A stretch of DNA of 64,000 nt from assembly GCF_007558815.1 (NCBI RefSeq), contig NZ_VLTJ01000005.1, positions 60,686 through 124,685 of the forward strand, read 5' to 3'. A program made the translations under genes and the position numbers. Position 1 is the first letter of the stretch. Every line of letters begins with the position of its first letter. The notes under the pieces are model-generated. The model was not told the origin of the DNA and searched no databases. It saw only the letters and a program-made list of their open reading frames with translations. Below, piece after piece: positions 53,200 through 61,160 of the stretch. This DNA comes from Verticiella sediminum. GTDB lineage: Bacteria > Pseudomonadota > Gammaproteobacteria > Burkholderiales > Burkholderiaceae_B.

Positions 53200-54627
53200 T
53201 CAGGCGGAAACAGCGCCCGGCTCGCGCTGGGTGTCGCTGCCGTACTGCCAGCCGGTGGTCGGCAGCTCCAGCCCCGTCTCCGGACGCGCGCGCGATGCGT
53301 CCGCGTCGAACTTGCCCGGGTTCATCAGGCCATGCGGGTCCATGCTGCGTTTGAATTCCTCGTCGCGGGCGTCGGCGACCTTCATACCGTTGTCCTTGAC
53401 CAGGAAAGTGTGGTTGTTGGCGACCATGGCGCCGTCCTGCACCATGCCGCGGATCACCTCGGCCACCTGGGCGTCGTCCACGAAGGCGTAATAGGGAGAG
53501 CCCTGAAAGGCGATGCGTCCGGCGTAGCGCTTGACTTCCAGGTGCATGCCGCCGAGGTCCTTGAAGCGGCGATGGCTGCGCTCCACCGCGGCGAGCAGGT
53601 CGGGATCGAGGTACAGCCCGATGTTGTTGACGATCTCCGGGCGGGTCTTGTTGACCTGCAGGCGTGCGTGCCCCCAGCCGAACTCCCACAGCGGGGCGCC
53701 ATAGGGGCCTTCGCCTTCCCCGGCCTCGCTCGCGATCTCGCCCTGGAACGCGGCGGCCAGGTCGCGCAGGGCCTCCAGGCCCGGAGCGGCGACCATGCAG
53801 CGCACCATGCTCCAGCCGGGCTTTCCGTAGGCACGCATGGCCTGCATGTAGTCCCAGTTGGGAAAGTCGTCGATCGAGATCAGCTTCTTGACGATGCCGT
53901 CCGAAGCGGCAAGCTCGTAGGCGAACGCGGCCGCGCGCATGAACCCGGGAAAGTTCAGGACCACCTCGACCCACGCCCAGGCGGGCGCGAGCGGCATTTC
54001 CACTTCGGTGATGATGCCGTTGGTGCCGTAGGCGTGGTGCACCAGGTTGACATCGTCGCCGCGCAGCTCGACGACCCGCGGCGTTTGCTCGACCGACACG
54101 ACGCGCAAGCCGAGAATGTTGCCCCGATCGCGCAGAATGCCGTAGCTGCAACTGCCGATGCCGGCGTGGCCCCCGCCGATGTAGCCGCCGATGGTGGCGG
54201 CGCGCCGGGTCGAGGAGTGCATGCGCAGCTCCCAGCCGGTAGCGCGGGTGGCGGTGTCGATGGCCAGCAGGCGGGCGCCGGCCTGCGCGCGAACCTTCTG
54301 CTCGCGGATCCACAGCACTTGCGAGAGCCCGCTCATGTCGACGATGGCGCCGCCGTGCAGGGGCACGCCCTGGCCCAGGTTGCAGGTGCCGGCGCCGCGC
54401 ATCATGAGCGGCATGCGCGCCCTGGCGGCGGCGCTGGCGATGCGGATCACGTCGTCCTGGCTGCGCGGGCTGACGATCAGCTCGGCCGTCTTGCCGCTCG
54501 CTTCGCGGCGGATGATCGGGCTGAAGCTCATGGACATGTCCCGGCTGCGCCGCTGCACGGTGGCCGAATCGCGGATGACCGGGATGTCGCCCAGGTGCGA
54601 GATGAAACCTTCAATATCGTTTGCCAT
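53200..54627 (-). CDS. FAD-binding oxidase (FAD_binding_4/VAO type)
   Basis: A 475-residue flavoprotein of the PCMH/VAO fold. The FAD-binding part holds ELIVSPRSQDDVIRIASAA near 50, RGAGTCNLGQGVPLHGG near 75 and SSTRRAATIGGYIGGGHAGIG near 140; the C-terminal half ends in the MDPHGLMNPGKFD motif common to glycolate-oxidase-like and lactate-dehydrogenase-like oxidases. The substrate is unknown. The start at 54627 (MANDIEGFISHLG) is preferred; the frame is open to 54801 over the MarR promoter. It heads the minus-strand unit that continues to the binding protein and amidohydrolase. Confidence 0.87.
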   Translation of the reverse strand: MANDIEGFISHLGDIPVIRDSATVQRRSRDMSMSFSPIIRREASGKTAELIVSPRSQDDVIRIASAAARARMPLMMRGAGTCNLGQGVPLHGGAIVDMSGLSQVLWIREQKVRAQAGARLLAIDTATRATGWELRMHSSTRRAATIGGYIGGGHAGIGSCSYGILRDRGNILGLRVVSVEQTPRVVELRGDDVNLVHHAYGTNGIITEVEMPLAPAWAWVEVVLNFPGFMRAAAFAYELAASDGIVKKLISIDDFPNWDYMQAMRAYGKPGWSMVRCMVAAPGLEALRDLAAAFQGEIASEAGEGEGPYGAPLWEFGWGHARLQVNKTRPEIVNNIGLYLDPDLLAAVERSHRRFKDLGGMHLEVKRYAGRIAFQGSPYYAFVDDAQVAEVIRGMVQDGAMVANNHTFLVKDNGMKVADARDEEFKRSMDPHGLMNPGKFDADASRARPETGLELPTTGWQYGSDTQREPGAVSA

Positions 54628-54734
54628 GTCGAGTTCCGCTGGAACGAGGGGGAGCGCGGCGTTGGCCGCGCGGCGCCGCGCCAGCGCGGCACGGATGGTG
54701 CGCGGCGCATTGCGCGGTCGGTACCCTGGAACCT

Positions 54735-54763
54735 TTAGCAACACCCATGCCAATAGGTAAAAT
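54735..54763 (+). promoter_or_regulatory. Predicted promoter of the MarR gene
   Basis: TTAGCA (54735-54740), 17-nt spacer, TAAAAT (54758-54763). The start site would be about 54770, ruling out the ATG at 54747. TAAA repeats around 54757-54774 may hold a MarR site shared with the divergent oxidase operon. Confidence 0.4.
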
Positions 54764-54794
54764 TTCACGTAAAGTGGCGCAGCGGGCCCCTCCG

Positions 54795-55259
54795 ATGCCA
54801 CGCGACGGACACGACCTCATGGAACTCGAAGACCATCTCTTTTTCTTGTGTACACAAGTCGTCTACCGACGCAGCCGCGCCCTGCAGGAGGGCTTGAAGC
54901 CGCTGGGCCTGCTGGAAACCGAGTACCGGGTGCTGAGCGCGGTGCTGCGCAAGGGGCCGCTGACGATGATGGAGCTGGCGCAGTGGACGGCCTATGAACG
55001 CTCCCGCGTTACCTACATCCTGAACGCGATGGAGGCGCGAAAATGGGTCTTGCGCACCAGTTTGGAGAGCGATCGGCGTACTGTCGTGGTGCACATCACG
55101 CCGGCCGGCCGCGAGATCTTCGCGGCGGCCAAGGTCATCGTCGACGAGACCACCGAGACGATTCTGCGCAACAACACCGCCGAGGATCTCGATCGGCTGC
55201 GCTCGACCTTGAAGACCATGCGCCAGACGCTGCTGGACATGGAGGCGGGCAGGCGCTGA
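54795..55259 (+). CDS. MarR-family transcriptional regulator
   Basis: A 154-residue MarR-type winged-helix regulator. The core runs from ELEDHLFFLCTQVVYRRSRALQE through the recognition region GPLTMMELAQWTAYERSRVTYILNAME (HTH near 55-85) to the wing RTSLESDRRTVVVHITPAGREI. The ATG at 54795 (MPRDGHDLMELEDH) is given; ATG at 54819 (MELEDHLFF) is equally possible. Divergent from the FAD-oxidase operon, it is the probable local repressor, released by a ligand of that pathway. A GGCGGG/CCCGCC hairpin without T-run follows at 55261-55284. Confidence 0.88.
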   Translation: MPRDGHDLMELEDHLFFLCTQVVYRRSRALQEGLKPLGLLETEYRVLSAVLRKGPLTMMELAQWTAYERSRVTYILNAMEARKWVLRTSLESDRRTVVVHITPAGREIFAAAKVIVDETTETILRNNTAEDLDRLRSTLKTMRQTLLDMEAGRR

Positions 55260-55500
55260 GGGCGGGATGGGAGTGTCGCCCGCCGAGGCTCGTACCCTGA
55301 AGGTATCACCCCGGCCGGCACACCCCTTACTGCGATTGCCGGACGGATGGCTACGAGATTTCCGTCAAAGCCGAAGGGCCGATGCCTGTCGCATTCCTGG
55401 ATTTTCCGAGGTGTACCGCTTGATAACCTCGGTCCAGGAGACCTGTCAGGCGATCATGAGGGCATGGTGTGGACGAGATCAGGAATGGATGCGCGGCGAC

Positions 55501-56115
55501 TCAGTAGCCGACGGTGAAACGCTGGCGGATGTGGGACGGCTTCTCCAGCTCGTCGACCAGCGCAATCGCGAAATCCTCGAACGAGATGCTGCTACCGGCC
55601 TCGGTCGACAGCAGTTGGTCCTTGCCGAGCCGGAACTTGGCCGTCCGCTCACCGGGCACGAACAGGGCGGAGGGAGAGATGAAAGTCCAGTCCAGGTCGT
55701 TCACGGAGTGCCTGAGCAGATCAAGGAACTCCGCGCCCTTGGTCGCTTCGTCTTTGTAGGCGGCCGGAAAGTCAGGCTGGTCGAGCAGGCGCTTGCCGGG
55801 AGCGATCTCCAGGCTGCCCGCACCGCCGACCACGATGTAGCGCTTGACGCCGCAGGCGCGGACAGCATCGACCAGCGTCTGTGCGTCGCTAGCCGTGAAG
55901 TGCACCGCACTCACCACGGCGTCGTGGCCACGCAGCGCTTGCGCCAGGGCGTCTTTGTCGAACACGTCTGCCTTGACGCGGGTGACGCCTGGCAGCGCCG
56001 CAATCTTCTCGGGGCTGCGCGCGATGCCCGTCACGATGTGACCGCGAACCGAGAGTTCCTTGAGGATGCGCGAGCCTGCTGCGCCCGATGCGCCGATGAG
56101 AGCCACCTTTGCCAT
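55501..56115 (-). CDS. NAD(P)-binding oxidoreductase (YwnB/NmrA-like SDR)
   Basis: A 204-residue atypical SDR with NAD(P)-binding loop IGASGAAGSRIL (residues 7-18) and GGAGSLEIAPG near 97. It belongs to the small NADH-flavin-reductase-like group (YwnB/YhfK). It lacks the classical YxxxK pair. These proteins are often next to an HxlR regulator, as here, and respond to electrophile or quinone stress. It is divergent from the HxlR gene; the shared region holds overlapping palindromes. Confidence 0.87.
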   Translation of the reverse strand: MAKVALIGASGAAGSRILKELSVRGHIVTGIARSPEKIAALPGVTRVKADVFDKDALAQALRGHDAVVSAVHFTASDAQTLVDAVRACGVKRYIVVGGAGSLEIAPGKRLLDQPDFPAAYKDEATKGAEFLDLLRHSVNDLDWTFISPSALFVPGERTAKFRLGKDQLLSTEAGSSISFEDFAIALVDELEKPSHIRQRFTVGY

Positions 56116-56143
56116 GTCGATTCTCCTGTCTTGCGTTTCAATG

Positions 56144-56167
56144 GTCTACAAAATAGACTCAAGTCTA
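56144..56167. promoter_or_regulatory. Predicted HxlR operator (overlapping palindromes)
   Basis: GTCTA-(5 nt)-TAGAC (56144-56158) and TAGACT-CA-AGTCTA (56154-56167) share the middle TAGAC half-site, giving three half-sites in 24 bp. They lie 29 bp upstream of the oxidoreductase start and about 97 bp from the HxlR start. Confidence 0.55.
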
Positions 56168-56263
56168 GGCACGGAGCGAAAGCCGTGCAAGAAGTCCTCA
56201 GAATGTGATTTGGTCACAGATCGCTGACCTTTGAATTCCGCATATCCATACCCGGAAATTGCC

Positions 56264-56635
56264 ATGGCGTCCGATGCGTCGATCACCTTTGAGCAACCTT
56301 GTCCCATCCGCGATGTGCTGGACCGCATAGGTGACAAGTGGAGCCTGCTCGTGCTTGAAGCGCTGGAGCCCGAGGCCAAACGCTTCCACATCCTGATGCG
56401 CGAACTGGGCGACATTTCCAAGCAGATGCTCTCGCGCACGCTGCGCAAGCTCGAGCAGGACGGGTACGTCCATCGCACCGTATTCGCCGAGGTGCCGCCA
56501 CGCGTGGAATACAAGCTTACGTCCCAGGGCCGCTCATTCCTCGAGCCCATGAAGAGCTTGGTCGCCTGGGCGGACAAACACCACGCGGGAATCGTGATGG
56601 CGAGGGATCGATTCACGGAAAGCGCACCGGCTTGA
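56264..56635 (+). CDS. HxlR-family transcriptional regulator
   Basis: A 123-residue HxlR-type winged-helix protein. The signature CPIRDVLDRIGDKWSLLVLEAL (with the conserved Cys13) is followed by RFHILMRELGDISKQMLSRTLRKLEQDGYV and the wing RTVFAEVPPRVEYKLTSQG. Cys13 corresponds to the redox- or electrophile-sensing Cys of HypR/QorR-type members, so oxidative release is plausible. The ATG at 56264 is chosen; an upstream TTG is unlikely. Divergent from the oxidoreductase it probably represses. Confidence 0.9.
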   Translation: MASDASITFEQPCPIRDVLDRIGDKWSLLVLEALEPEAKRFHILMRELGDISKQMLSRTLRKLEQDGYVHRTVFAEVPPRVEYKLTSQGRSFLEPMKSLVAWADKHHAGIVMARDRFTESAPA

Positions 56636-56648
56636 GGCTCAAATCGTG

Positions 56649-56682
56649 AAAAAAAACCCCTGCACCGGTCGGCCAGGGGTTT
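56649..56682 (-). terminator. Rho-independent terminator of efp
   Basis: On the minus strand, AAACCCCTG and CAGGGGTTT pair around an 11-nt loop and are followed by a run of eight T, a textbook intrinsic terminator 40 bp after the efp stop codon. Confidence 0.85.
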
Positions 56683-56722
56683 CGGGACGGCCGGCGCGGC
56701 GGCCGGCAGCCTGCTGCAGCGC

Positions 56723-57280
56723 TTACTTCGTGCGGCTGCGGTACTCGTTGGTGCGGGTGTCGATCTCGATCTTGTCGCCGATGTCGCAAAAGAGGGGTAC
56801 CGGGATCTCGAAGCCCGTGTTGAGCTTGGCGGGCTTGAGCACCTTGCCCGAGGTGTCGCCACGCACGGCGGGCTCGGTGTAGATGATCTCGCGCACCACG
56901 GTGGTCGGCATGTCGACGGAGATCGCGCGGCCTTCATAGAAGACCACTTCCACTTCCATGCCTTCCTCGAGGTAGTTGAGGGCGTCGCCCATGCTCTCGG
57001 CTTCGACTTCGTACTGGTTGTACTCGGTGTCCATGAAAACATACATGGGGTCGGCGAAGTAGGAGTAGGTGCACTCCTTGCGCTCGAGCACGAGCACTTC
57101 GAACTTCTCGTCGGCTTTGAAGACCGTCTCGGAACCGGAGCCGGTGAGAAGGTTCTTCATCTTGGCCTTGACCACGGCCGCGTTGCGGCCGGACTTGTTG
57201 TACTCGGCCTTTTGCACGACGAGGGGCTCGCCGCTCACCATGATGACGTTGCCGGTGCGCAGTTCCTGAGCAGTTTTCAC
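56723..57280 (-). CDS. efp: Elongation factor P
   Basis: EF-P (185 residues) relieves ribosomes stalled at polyproline stretches. It has the N-terminal KOW-like domain ([14 protein letters not shown]), two OB domains, and ends in [13 protein letters not shown]. The modified tip residue is Arg32 in [10 protein letters not shown], the form that is rhamnosylated by EarP, not the lysine form used by EpmA. The earP gene lies 30 bp upstream on the same strand, matching this modification. An intrinsic terminator follows the gene. Confidence 0.98.
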   Translation of the reverse strand: MKTAQELRTGNVIMVSGEPLVVQKAEYNKSGRNAAVVKAKMKNLLTGSGSETVFKADEKFEVLVLERKECTYSYFADPMYVFMDTEYNQYEVEAESMGDALNYLEEGMEVEVVFYEGRAISVDMPTTVVREIIYTEPAVRGDTSGKVLKPAKLNTGFEIPVPLFCDIGDKIEIDTRTNEYRSRTK

Positions 57281-57310
57281 GCTGAAATCCTGGGCGAAAA
57301 TAGGGTTAAT

Positions 57311-58396
57311 CTACGATTTTAACCTGTCGCCGCAGAACTTTGCCAGCGCGTCGGCAAGTTCCGGGCCTGCGGCCAGCGTATCGGCCCAGGCCCGGGCGTC
57401 GCGCTGCGACTGGGCCTGGGCCGCGGGTGCGAGCCAGGCCGCGAGGTCGGCCGCGGCCCCGGGGCCGCCGCGATTCCAGGCGAACTGCGCGGCGCGTGCG
57501 GCGGGCGAGGCGTTCGCGGCGTCCAGCCAGGCGGCGAGTTTGTCCAGGTGCACGTCGTCGTCCTGGCGATAGATGTGCCAGAGCAGCGGGCGGCCAGCCC
57601 ATTGCGCCCGCACGAAGGAATCCTCGCCGCGCACCGCGTTCAGCCGGGCAGCCCAGAGCAGCGGGTCGTAGTCGGCCTGCGGCAGGAACGGCACGCGCAC
57701 GATCGGCAGCCCGTGCGCCTGGCCGGCAAGCCCGGGCATGGCGTCGCCGGTCACGGCCAGGGCCCACGGCTGGCCCGTGCCGCGCAGCGAGGCAAGCAGC
57801 GCCCGGGCCGGAGCGTCGGGATAGCAGAACAGCGTGGCGAGCGCGCGCGCGCCGTGGCCGATCTCGCCGGCCAGCGCAGCGGGCAGGCCCGCCTGCTCCT
57901 GCAGGTAGCGCGCGATGGCCTGCGGATCGGCCTGGAACGCGTCGCGGCGCGCGAGCAGGCCGGGTTCGCGCAGCAGGCCGCCGGTGCGGGCCGTGAAGCC
58001 GGGGAAGAAGAAATACTTGGTCCTGCCGCCCAGTTGGGGCGAAGGCAGGCCGTGGTGGCTCTCGACCCACGGCTCGGCGCTCAGGTACTCCAGGTTCAGC
58101 CAGACGCCCTCGGGCCGGATGCGCGCGACGAAGGCCGGTGGTGGGTCGCAGGCAAAGGCTTCGATCACGATGTCCCCCGGTGCCAGGTCGGGCGGCGTGG
58201 CCGACCACGCCACGATCTGCACGCCGTCGGCCGCAGCGCCGCAGGCGATGCGGGCGAGCTTTTCAGGCGCGTCCACCCAGAGGCGCACCGACCACCCATG
58301 GCCATCGGCGAGCCGGCGCGCCAGGCGCCAGCACACGCCCACGTCGCCGTAATTGTCGATGACCCGGCAGAAGATGTCGCAGCGCGGTTGCGGCAT
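57311..58396 (-). CDS. earP: EF-P arginine rhamnosyltransferase EarP
   Basis: EarP (361 residues, formerly DUF2331) transfers rhamnose from dTDP-rhamnose to Arg32 of EF-P. The N-terminal motif FCRVIDNYGDVGVCWRLAR carries Asp14 and Asp18, equivalent to the catalytic aspartates of characterised EarP, and RGEDSFVRAQWAGRP carries Glu258/Asp259 of the nucleotide-sugar site. The GT-B-like fold and length fit. The start codon overlaps the pdxY stop by one base (TGATG), and efp follows 30 bp downstream, so the enzyme and its substrate are probably co-expressed. Confidence 0.95.
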   Translation of the reverse strand: MPQPRCDIFCRVIDNYGDVGVCWRLARRLADGHGWSVRLWVDAPEKLARIACGAAADGVQIVAWSATPPDLAPGDIVIEAFACDPPPAFVARIRPEGVWLNLEYLSAEPWVESHHGLPSPQLGGRTKYFFFPGFTARTGGLLREPGLLARRDAFQADPQAIARYLQEQAGLPAALAGEIGHGARALATLFCYPDAPARALLASLRGTGQPWALAVTGDAMPGLAGQAHGLPIVRVPFLPQADYDPLLWAARLNAVRGEDSFVRAQWAGRPLLWHIYRQDDDVHLDKLAAWLDAANASPAARAAQFAWNRGGPGAAADLAAWLAPAAQAQSQRDARAWADTLAAGPELADALAKFCGDRLKS

Positions 58397-59286
58397 CAGC
58401 CCAGGGGCACGGCGGTGAAGCGCGCGGTCGGCGCGACGATCTCCTGGCGCGCCGCCACCAGGGGCAGGTCGCGCCCGCCCGGCGGCACCTGGCCGACCAG
58501 GCCGTACAGGCAGGAGACGGCGTGCTCGAGCGCGCGCGGGACGTCGTGGCCGGTGAGCAGGCGCCCGAGCAGGACGGCGGAGAAGACGTCGCCCATGCCG
58601 TTGGGCATGGGCTCGGTCGGCAGCAGCGGTGTTTCGACTACCCAGGCCTGGCCCGGGCTCACCGCCAGTGTGGCCAGGTGCTCGGTCGGAAGGTCGGGCG
58701 TGCGCAGGCTGGTCACGACGATGAGTTCGGGGCCGGGACGACCGCGCGCGCTGCGCAGCAGGCCGCGCGCCACCTGGGCGGCCTCGGCCACGGAGGACAG
58801 GCGCGTGCCCGACAGCCACTCGAACTCGAACTGGTTGGGCGTGATGACATCGGCCGCGGGCACGGCGCGATCGCGCAGGAACTCCGGGATGCCGGGACGC
58901 ACGAAGATGCCGCGCCCGGTATCGCCCATCACCGGATCGCACACGTAGCGCACGCCCGGGCGCGTCTGCCGGATGCGCGCCACCGCCTCGAGGATGACGT
59001 CGCCGGTGGCCGCATCGCCGAGGTAGCCCGAGAGCACCGCGTCGATCCGGCCGAGCACGCCGCGCGCGTCCAGCCCGTCGAGCAGGTCGCGCACATGGGC
59101 GGCCGGGAAGACCTGGCCCTTGAACTCGCCATAGCCCGTGTGGTTGGAGAACTGCACGGTGTGGATCGCCAGCGCCTCCACGCCGAGCAACTGCAAGGGC
59201 AGCACGGCGGCCGTGTTGCCTACGTGGCCCAGGGCGACATGGGACTGGATGCTGAGGGCGAGCGGCGTCTGGGCTGCGCTGCTCAT
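58396..59286 (-). CDS. pdxY: Pyridoxal kinase (PdxY type)
   Basis: A 296-residue ribokinase-family kinase that phosphorylates pyridoxal to PLP in the salvage route. Seen are ALSIQSHVALGHVGNTAAVLP near residue 10, VQFSNHTGYGEFKG near 44 (substrate loop), DPVMGDTGRGIFV near 120, TPNQFEFEWLSG near 155 and the anion-hole motif PNGMGDVFSAVLLG near 232. It fits PdxY in length and neighbours. It overlaps the GST gene upstream by 4 nt and earP downstream by 1 nt. Confidence 0.93.
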   Translation of the reverse strand: MSSAAQTPLALSIQSHVALGHVGNTAAVLPLQLLGVEALAIHTVQFSNHTGYGEFKGQVFPAAHVRDLLDGLDARGVLGRIDAVLSGYLGDAATGDVILEAVARIRQTRPGVRYVCDPVMGDTGRGIFVRPGIPEFLRDRAVPAADVITPNQFEFEWLSGTRLSSVAEAAQVARGLLRSARGRPGPELIVVTSLRTPDLPTEHLATLAVSPGQAWVVETPLLPTEPMPNGMGDVFSAVLLGRLLTGHDVPRALEHAVSCLYGLVGQVPPGGRDLPLVAARQEIVAPTARFTAVPLG

Positions 59287-60008
59287 CGCCTGGCGTATTG
59301 GGTCGCGCCGAACATGGCCTCGCGCGCCTTGGCGTCGTTCTCGACCGGCTTGCGGGCGTCGGCCAGGATCTGCATGCCGCGCTGTACCGCCGGCCGCGCC
59401 GCGATGGCGTCGAACCAGCGCTTCAGGTCGGGATACTCGGCAAGGTCGATGCCCTGGCGCTCGTGCGGAACCAGCCACGGGTAGGTCGCGATGTCGGCGA
59501 TGCTGTAGAAACCGCCCGCCAGGTATTCCGTGTCGCGCAGGCGCTTGTCGATCACGCCGTAGAGGCGCTTGGCCTCGTTGGTGTAGCGCTCGATGGCGTA
59601 GGTCAGCTTCTCGGGCGCATAGACCCGGAAGTGGTGATTCTGGCCGAGCATGGGGCCGACGCCGCCCATCTGGAACATCAGCCACTGCAGCACGGTGTAG
59701 CGCTCGGCGTCGGTGCTGCCCAGGAACTGCCCGGTCTTGCCGGCCAGGTAGAGCAGGATCGCGCCCGACTCGAACACCGGGAACGGCTTGCCCTCGGGCC
59801 CGTTGGGATCGAGGATGGCCGGGATCTTGTTGTTGGGACTGATGGCGAGGAACTCGGGCTTGAACTGGTCGCCCTGACCGATGTTCACCGGGTGAATGGT
59901 GTAGGGCAGGCCCAGTTCCTCGAGCAGGATGTGGACCTTCTGGCCGTTGGGCGTGGGCCAGGAATGTACTTCGATGGGAGCGGACGGGCGGGATCTGCGA
60001 GTGGCCAT
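59283..60008 (-). CDS. Glutathione S-transferase family protein (YghU/YfcG-like)
   Basis: A 241-residue GST-fold protein. The thioredoxin-like N-domain has IEVHSWPTPNGQKVHILLEELGLPY near 12, KIPAILDPNG and the glutathione-binding FESGAILLYLAGKTG near 78; the helical C-domain includes GGFYSIADIATYPWLVPHE near 166. The TPNG motif in place of a catalytic Tyr/Ser marks the Nu class (YghU/YfcG), which has disulfide-bond reductase activity. It overlaps pdxY and heads the GST-pdxY-earP-efp unit. Confidence 0.9.
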   Translation of the reverse strand: MATRRSRPSAPIEVHSWPTPNGQKVHILLEELGLPYTIHPVNIGQGDQFKPEFLAISPNNKIPAILDPNGPEGKPFPVFESGAILLYLAGKTGQFLGSTDAERYTVLQWLMFQMGGVGPMLGQNHHFRVYAPEKLTYAIERYTNEAKRLYGVIDKRLRDTEYLAGGFYSIADIATYPWLVPHERQGIDLAEYPDLKRWFDAIAARPAVQRGMQILADARKPVENDAKAREAMFGATQYARR

Positions 60009-60140
60009 GGCGGGCGCGAGGCAAAGGGTGGATTGAGCCGGAAAGTTTACCCCTGCCCGCGGCGCCCGTGTGTGCCTTCGTATGTCCTTCGTATGACGCG
60101 CGCGCCCGCCTGTGCGATGCAGCCCTGGCCGGCGCTGCCG

Positions 60141-60947
60141 TCAGTACGGGCCGCTGCCGGTGCGCGGCGCGGCCGCGGCGTCGCGGTAGCTGGCGGCGAG
60201 CTGGTCGCTCGCACGGGCGAGCAGCGAGGCGTCGGTACCGACCGCGACGAACAGCGCGCCCAGCGAGAGCCAGTGCCGGCACAGCGTCGGGTCGGCGTGC
60301 AGGATGCCCGGCGCCTTGCCGGCCTTGGCGATGCGCCGGACGGCGTCGTCGATGGCGTCCTGGACTTCGGGATGGCCCGGGTTGCCCATGTAGCCCATGT
60401 TGGCCGAGAGGTCGGCCGGGCCGATGAACACGCCGTCCACGTCGGGTACGGCGAGAATGTCGTCCAGGGCCTCGAGGCCCGCCACGGTCTCGATCTGCAC
60501 CAGGGTGCAGACTTCGTCATTGGCGCGATGCAGGTAGTCGGGGATGCGGTTCCAGCGCGAGGCGCGGGCGAGCGCGCTGCCCACGCCGCGGATGCCGGCG
60601 GGCGGGTAGCGCATGGCCGCGCACGCGGCGCCGGCTTCCTCTCCCGACTGCACCATGGGTACGAGCAGGGTCTGCACGCCGGTGTCCAGCAGTTGCTTGA
60701 TGAACACCGAGTCGTTCCAGGGCGGCCGCACGATCGGGTGGCTGCCCGGATAGGCCGCGACCGACTGCAGTTGTTGCAGCACGGTGCTCAGCGTGTTGGG
60801 CGAATGCTCGCCGTCGATGAGCAGCCAGTCGAAGCCCGCACCCGCGCAGATCTCGGCGGTGTAGGGGTTGGCCAGGCCGACCCACAGGCCGATCTGGGGC
60901 TGGCGCTCGCGCAGTGCGCGTTTGAAGCGATTGGTGAGGATGTCCAT
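60141..60947 (-). CDS. hpaI: 4-Hydroxy-2-oxoheptane-1,7-dioate aldolase (HpaI type)
   Basis: A 268-residue class II aldolase of the HpcH/HpaI family, which cleaves 4-hydroxy-2-oxoheptanedioate to pyruvate and succinate semialdehyde, the last step of the homoprotocatechuate pathway. Key pieces are [25 protein letters not shown] [10 protein letters not shown] at the start, [10 protein letters not shown] near 43, [12 protein letters not shown] near 150 and [16 protein letters not shown] near 175 (metal ligands Glu and Asp). The ATG at 60947 ([14 protein letters not shown]) is chosen by homology. It is separated from hpaH by 213 bp containing a repeat element. Confidence 0.92.
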   Translation of the reverse strand: MDILTNRFKRALRERQPQIGLWVGLANPYTAEICAGAGFDWLLIDGEHSPNTLSTVLQQLQSVAAYPGSHPIVRPPWNDSVFIKQLLDTGVQTLLVPMVQSGEEAGAACAAMRYPPAGIRGVGSALARASRWNRIPDYLHRANDEVCTLVQIETVAGLEALDDILAVPDVDGVFIGPADLSANMGYMGNPGHPEVQDAIDDAVRRIAKAGKAPGILHADPTLCRHWLSLGALFVAVGTDASLLARASDQLAASYRDAAAAPRTGSGPY

Positions 60948-61082
60948 GGATGCGTATCGGTTGGAAGGCGAAAGAGGGGGTTGGTTTGCGACACTACCGC
61001 GATGCGCGGCACCCAGCAAATTTATCCAAGACGCTGCCCACACCCAGACCTGTGAAATGGCGCGGCTGCCATCCAGGGCACA

Positions 61083-61149
61083 GCGGATCCGGCTTTGCCG
61101 GTCCGCCAGTGCCGCCCCCTTGAGGGCGCGCGCGTTAGCGCGTAGGGGG
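61083..61149. repeat. REP-like palindromic intergenic element
   Basis: Two stacked palindromes: GCGGATCCGGC-TTT-GCCGGTCCGC (61083-61106, one bulged T) and CCCCCT (61115-61120) pairing with AGGGGG (61144-61149) around an inner CGCG-TTAG-CGCG. The CCCCCTTGAGGG...AGGGGGTGGG pattern resembles dispersed intergenic elements I have seen in Bordetella/Achromobacter genomes. It sits between hpaH and hpaI and could modulate or end transcription. Confidence 0.6.
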
Positions 61150-61160
61150 TGGGCTTCATC

